DNA of 7,759 bases from Bacteroidota bacterium (GTDB taxonomy: Bacteria > Bacteroidota > Bacteroidia > B-17B0 > B-17BO), in assembly GCA_025356715.1 (NCBI GenBank), contig JANXRU010000073.1:1-7759 (forward strand). Direction: 5' to 3'. Shown one piece after another: positions 5,944 to 7,759 of this stretch (positions are counted from its first letter, which is position 1; the number at the start of each line of letters is the position of its first letter). The notes under the pieces were generated by a model. That model searched no databases. It was not told where the DNA came from and saw only the letters and a program-made list of their open reading frames with translations. Both the position numbers and the translations under genes were made by a program.

Positions 5944-7476
5944 GTGCATATAGTGTCAACTCTCGCCATCAGAAAAAAAAATAGTTTCATTTTATTCGCT
6001 CTTGTATTTTGTCTAAATAATTGGGCGCAAATAGATTCGAATACTGTTCTTAATTTCAAATTCAATAATCATGAAATAAAAGAAGATAACGAAAAAATTA
6101 AAATTAAACCAATAGGTATTTCATTAGCCGATGATCGATTTGGAAACAAAGAATCAGCCGTTTTCTTACACGGTCATGCCGCTAGCTATTTAAACTTAGG
6201 TACTTCTACCCTACTTAAACCAACAGTTGGAACCATTTCAATGTGGGTAAACCTTGACAGAAAAGTATACACCGGTAAAGGTTATTTTAGTAATCCAATT
6301 ATTGAGACTAAAAATGGGCCTGGAGATGATTTTATAATAGCATATTTAATAGCATACGATACCTATACTAAGCGTTTCGTGAGTTGTTCAACAAAAGATT
6401 CTACTCAAGAAGCTTTCATCTGCTCAATAGATGAACCTTTATTTGGTAAATGGTATCATTTAGTAATTACATACGATAATTCACATTTTACTTTTTATGT
6501 GAACGGAAAAATTCAACAAAAATTTGCAAAAGATTTTGAAGTCCAATTTCTAAAAGGTGATTCCGTTGTTGTTGGAAATACCGCAAATAAAAAAAATGAT
6601 CGGTGGTCGCAAGGTACATTTGATGACATTCAAATATTTCACCGTGTTTTAAACGAACATGAAGTAAAAGAATTATATGAAGCTCCAAATCCAAACAGAA
6701 CAAAAATAATTATAGATTATCTACTAATTGGTATTAGCATCATCATATTAATACTACTAGTTGCCTACCTAATAGTAGCTAGACATAGAAGAAGTTTACG
6801 AAAAGAAGAAGAAAAATTTATTTTAAACAGCAAGCTACACGAGCTGGAAATTAAGGTCATAAAGGCTCAAATGAATCCACACTTTTTATTCAATTCTCTT
6901 AACTCCATTCAACAATTTATTATTATCAACGAAAATGAGAAAGCGCAATATTATCTATCAAAATTCTCAAAATTGGTTAGGAAATTATTAGAAAGCACTA
7001 CTAAAGAAAATATCAGTCTCGCGGAAGAAATAGATATTCTAAAAGGATACCTAGAACTGGAATCATTACGATTTAATAATGTATTTAATTACGCTGTTAT
7101 TGTAGGAAAAGGTATTGATGCTTCCACAACTTTTATTCCTCATTTTTTAGTTCAGCCATTTGTTGAAAACTCTATTTGGCACGGATTACTGGCTAAAGAT
7201 GGCGATAAAACCATTACAATTTCATTTGACTTAGTAGATTCTCAAACAATAATTTGCACTATTGATGACAATGGAATTGGTCGTAATAAAAATGACTCGA
7301 AACAAACTAATGATAAAAAATCATTGGCTATTAATTTCATACAACAACGTTTAGACCTCATTAATAAAATGGCTGGTATGGAATTTAAAATGAATATTAC
7401 CGACAAAGTTGATGAGCAAGGCAAGAGCCTTGGCACAAAGGTTACAATTACTTTACCACTAAAAACAAAAAATTAA
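5944..7476 (+). CDS. LamG-domain sensor histidine kinase, LytS/YehU (His_kinase) class
   Basis: This 510-aa membrane sensor has a probable signal peptide (RKKNSFILFALVFCLNNWAQ, cleavage near residue 28) and an extracytoplasmic LamG/concanavalin-like jelly-roll domain at about 70-235. Its cues include VGTISMWVNL, FGKWYHLVITYD, FYVNGK and FDDIQIFHRVLNEHEVKELY. One transmembrane helix (about 260-279) and a short charged linker follow. The cytoplasmic His_kinase module has the phospho-acceptor His313 in QMNPHFLFNSLNS, the ATPase N-box around Asn409 in QPFVENSIWHGL and the G1 box DDNGIG at 441-446. LamG folds often bind glycans or proteins, so the ligand may be a polymer, but this is not shown. 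An upstream in-frame stop at 5932 makes GTG 5944 the earliest start; GTG 5953 is an alternative and would keep the signal peptide. The response regulator overlaps by 1 nt, so the two form one operon. Confidence 0.88.
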   Translation: MHIVSTLAIRKKNSFILFALVFCLNNWAQIDSNTVLNFKFNNHEIKEDNEKIKIKPIGISLADDRFGNKESAVFLHGHAASYLNLGTSTLLKPTVGTISMWVNLDRKVYTGKGYFSNPIIETKNGPGDDFIIAYLIAYDTYTKRFVSCSTKDSTQEAFICSIDEPLFGKWYHLVITYDNSHFTFYVNGKIQQKFAKDFEVQFLKGDSVVVGNTANKKNDRWSQGTFDDIQIFHRVLNEHEVKELYEAPNPNRTKIIIDYLLIGISIIILILLVAYLIVARHRRSLRKEEEKFILNSKLHELEIKVIKAQMNPHFLFNSLNSIQQFIIINENEKAQYYLSKFSKLVRKLLESTTKENISLAEEIDILKGYLELESLRFNNVFNYAVIVGKGIDASTTFIPHFLVQPFVENSIWHGLLAKDGDKTITISFDLVDSQTIICTIDDNGIGRNKNDSKQTNDKKSLAINFIQQRLDLINKMAGMEFKMNITDKVDEQGKSLGTKVTITLPLKTKN

Positions 7477-7759
7477 TGATACAACGAACAATTATTATTG
7501 ATGATGAATTAATTGGCATAAGTACTTTAAAAATTTTAATCGAACGTTATGCACCTTCCTTATCTGTTATTGCAACAACTGATGATCCTGAAGAAGGAAT
7601 TAAATTGATTGAAGATTACCGCCCTGATGTGGTATTTTTAGATATAAGTATGCCTAAAATGGATGGTTTTGAATTACTTAATAAATTAAATTACAAAAAC
7701 TTCAAGCTTATATTTACTACAGCTCATGAAGTATCTTCTATAAATACCCTTAAAAATGA
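7476..7759 (+). CDS. Response regulator, receiver domain (3' end outside window), probably LytTR type
   Basis: This reads in frame to the window edge for 94 codons and is the N-terminal receiver domain of a response regulator. Visible are the acidic pocket D9-D10-E11 after a beta strand (TIIIDDE), the phospho-acceptor Asp56 in VVFLDISMPKMDGFELL, and the switch Thr81/Thr82 in LIFTTAHE. Its ATG shares the last base of the kinase stop (TAATG), so translation is coupled and the two are cognate partners. LytS-class kinases in Bacteroidota usually pair with regulators carrying a LytTR DNA-binding domain; that part lies beyond the window, so the output-domain call is inference. The final TGA of the window (7757-7759) is out of frame and does not end the gene. 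Confidence 0.88.
   Translation, partial: MIQRTIIIDDELIGISTLKILIERYAPSLSVIATTDDPEEGIKLIEDYRPDVVFLDISMPKMDGFELLNKLNYKNFKLIFTTAHEVSSINTLKN

Noticed and set aside
7757..7759. Terminal TGA as the stop of the response regulator
   Set aside because: It is not in the receiver-domain frame; the frame reads Asn at 7755-7757 and stays open to the edge.

Overview
The window comes from a low-GC member of the Bacteroidota, most likely a flavobacterium or close relative. The case rests on A/T-rich leaders without clear Shine-Dalgarno sites, two palindromic repeats of a kind I recall from this phylum (arms CTGAGCGAAGTCGAAG and ACCTGTCAG/CTGACAGGT), a DUF6913-like gene next to dapA, and a LamG/LytS-type sensor kinase paired with a response regulator. 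One promoter candidate also fits the Bacteroidota -7 consensus TAnnTTTG. Every supported gene is on the + strand.

Region 1 (1-1841) is housekeeping: the 3' end of mazG (nucleotide pyrophosphohydrolase), a REP-like palindrome, a small DUF6913-like protein and dapA (4-hydroxy-tetrahydrodipicolinate synthase). A strong hairpin followed by T residues (1858-1907) closes it.

Region 2 (1926-5825) is the interesting part, a tight four-gene unit that reads as a thiosulfate module. Two half-length YeeE/YedE permease proteins (candidate thiosulfate or sulfur-anion transporter) come first. Next is a membrane-anchored dihaem cytochrome c that resembles thiosulfate dehydrogenase TsdA, including the Cys expected as distal haem ligand. 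Last is a Tat-exported SoxB-like dimetal hydrolase. Gaps are 5 and 6 nt and the last pair overlaps by 14 nt, so the genes are probably co-transcribed and partly translationally coupled. No soxXA, soxYZ or soxCD lies in the window, although classical SoxB acts on a SoxYZ-bound substrate. The unit could import, oxidise or hydrolyse thiosulfate or related sulfur compounds in the periplasm; this is inference from families.

Region 3 (5826-7759) begins with a 118-nt intergenic stretch holding a candidate promoter and a 14-bp palindrome. A LamG-domain histidine kinase of the LytS/YehU class follows, and then the start of a response regulator that overlaps it by 1 nt and runs off the window. Whether this pair controls the sulfur genes cannot be decided here. 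No tRNA, rRNA, CRISPR array, transposase or prophage gene was seen.
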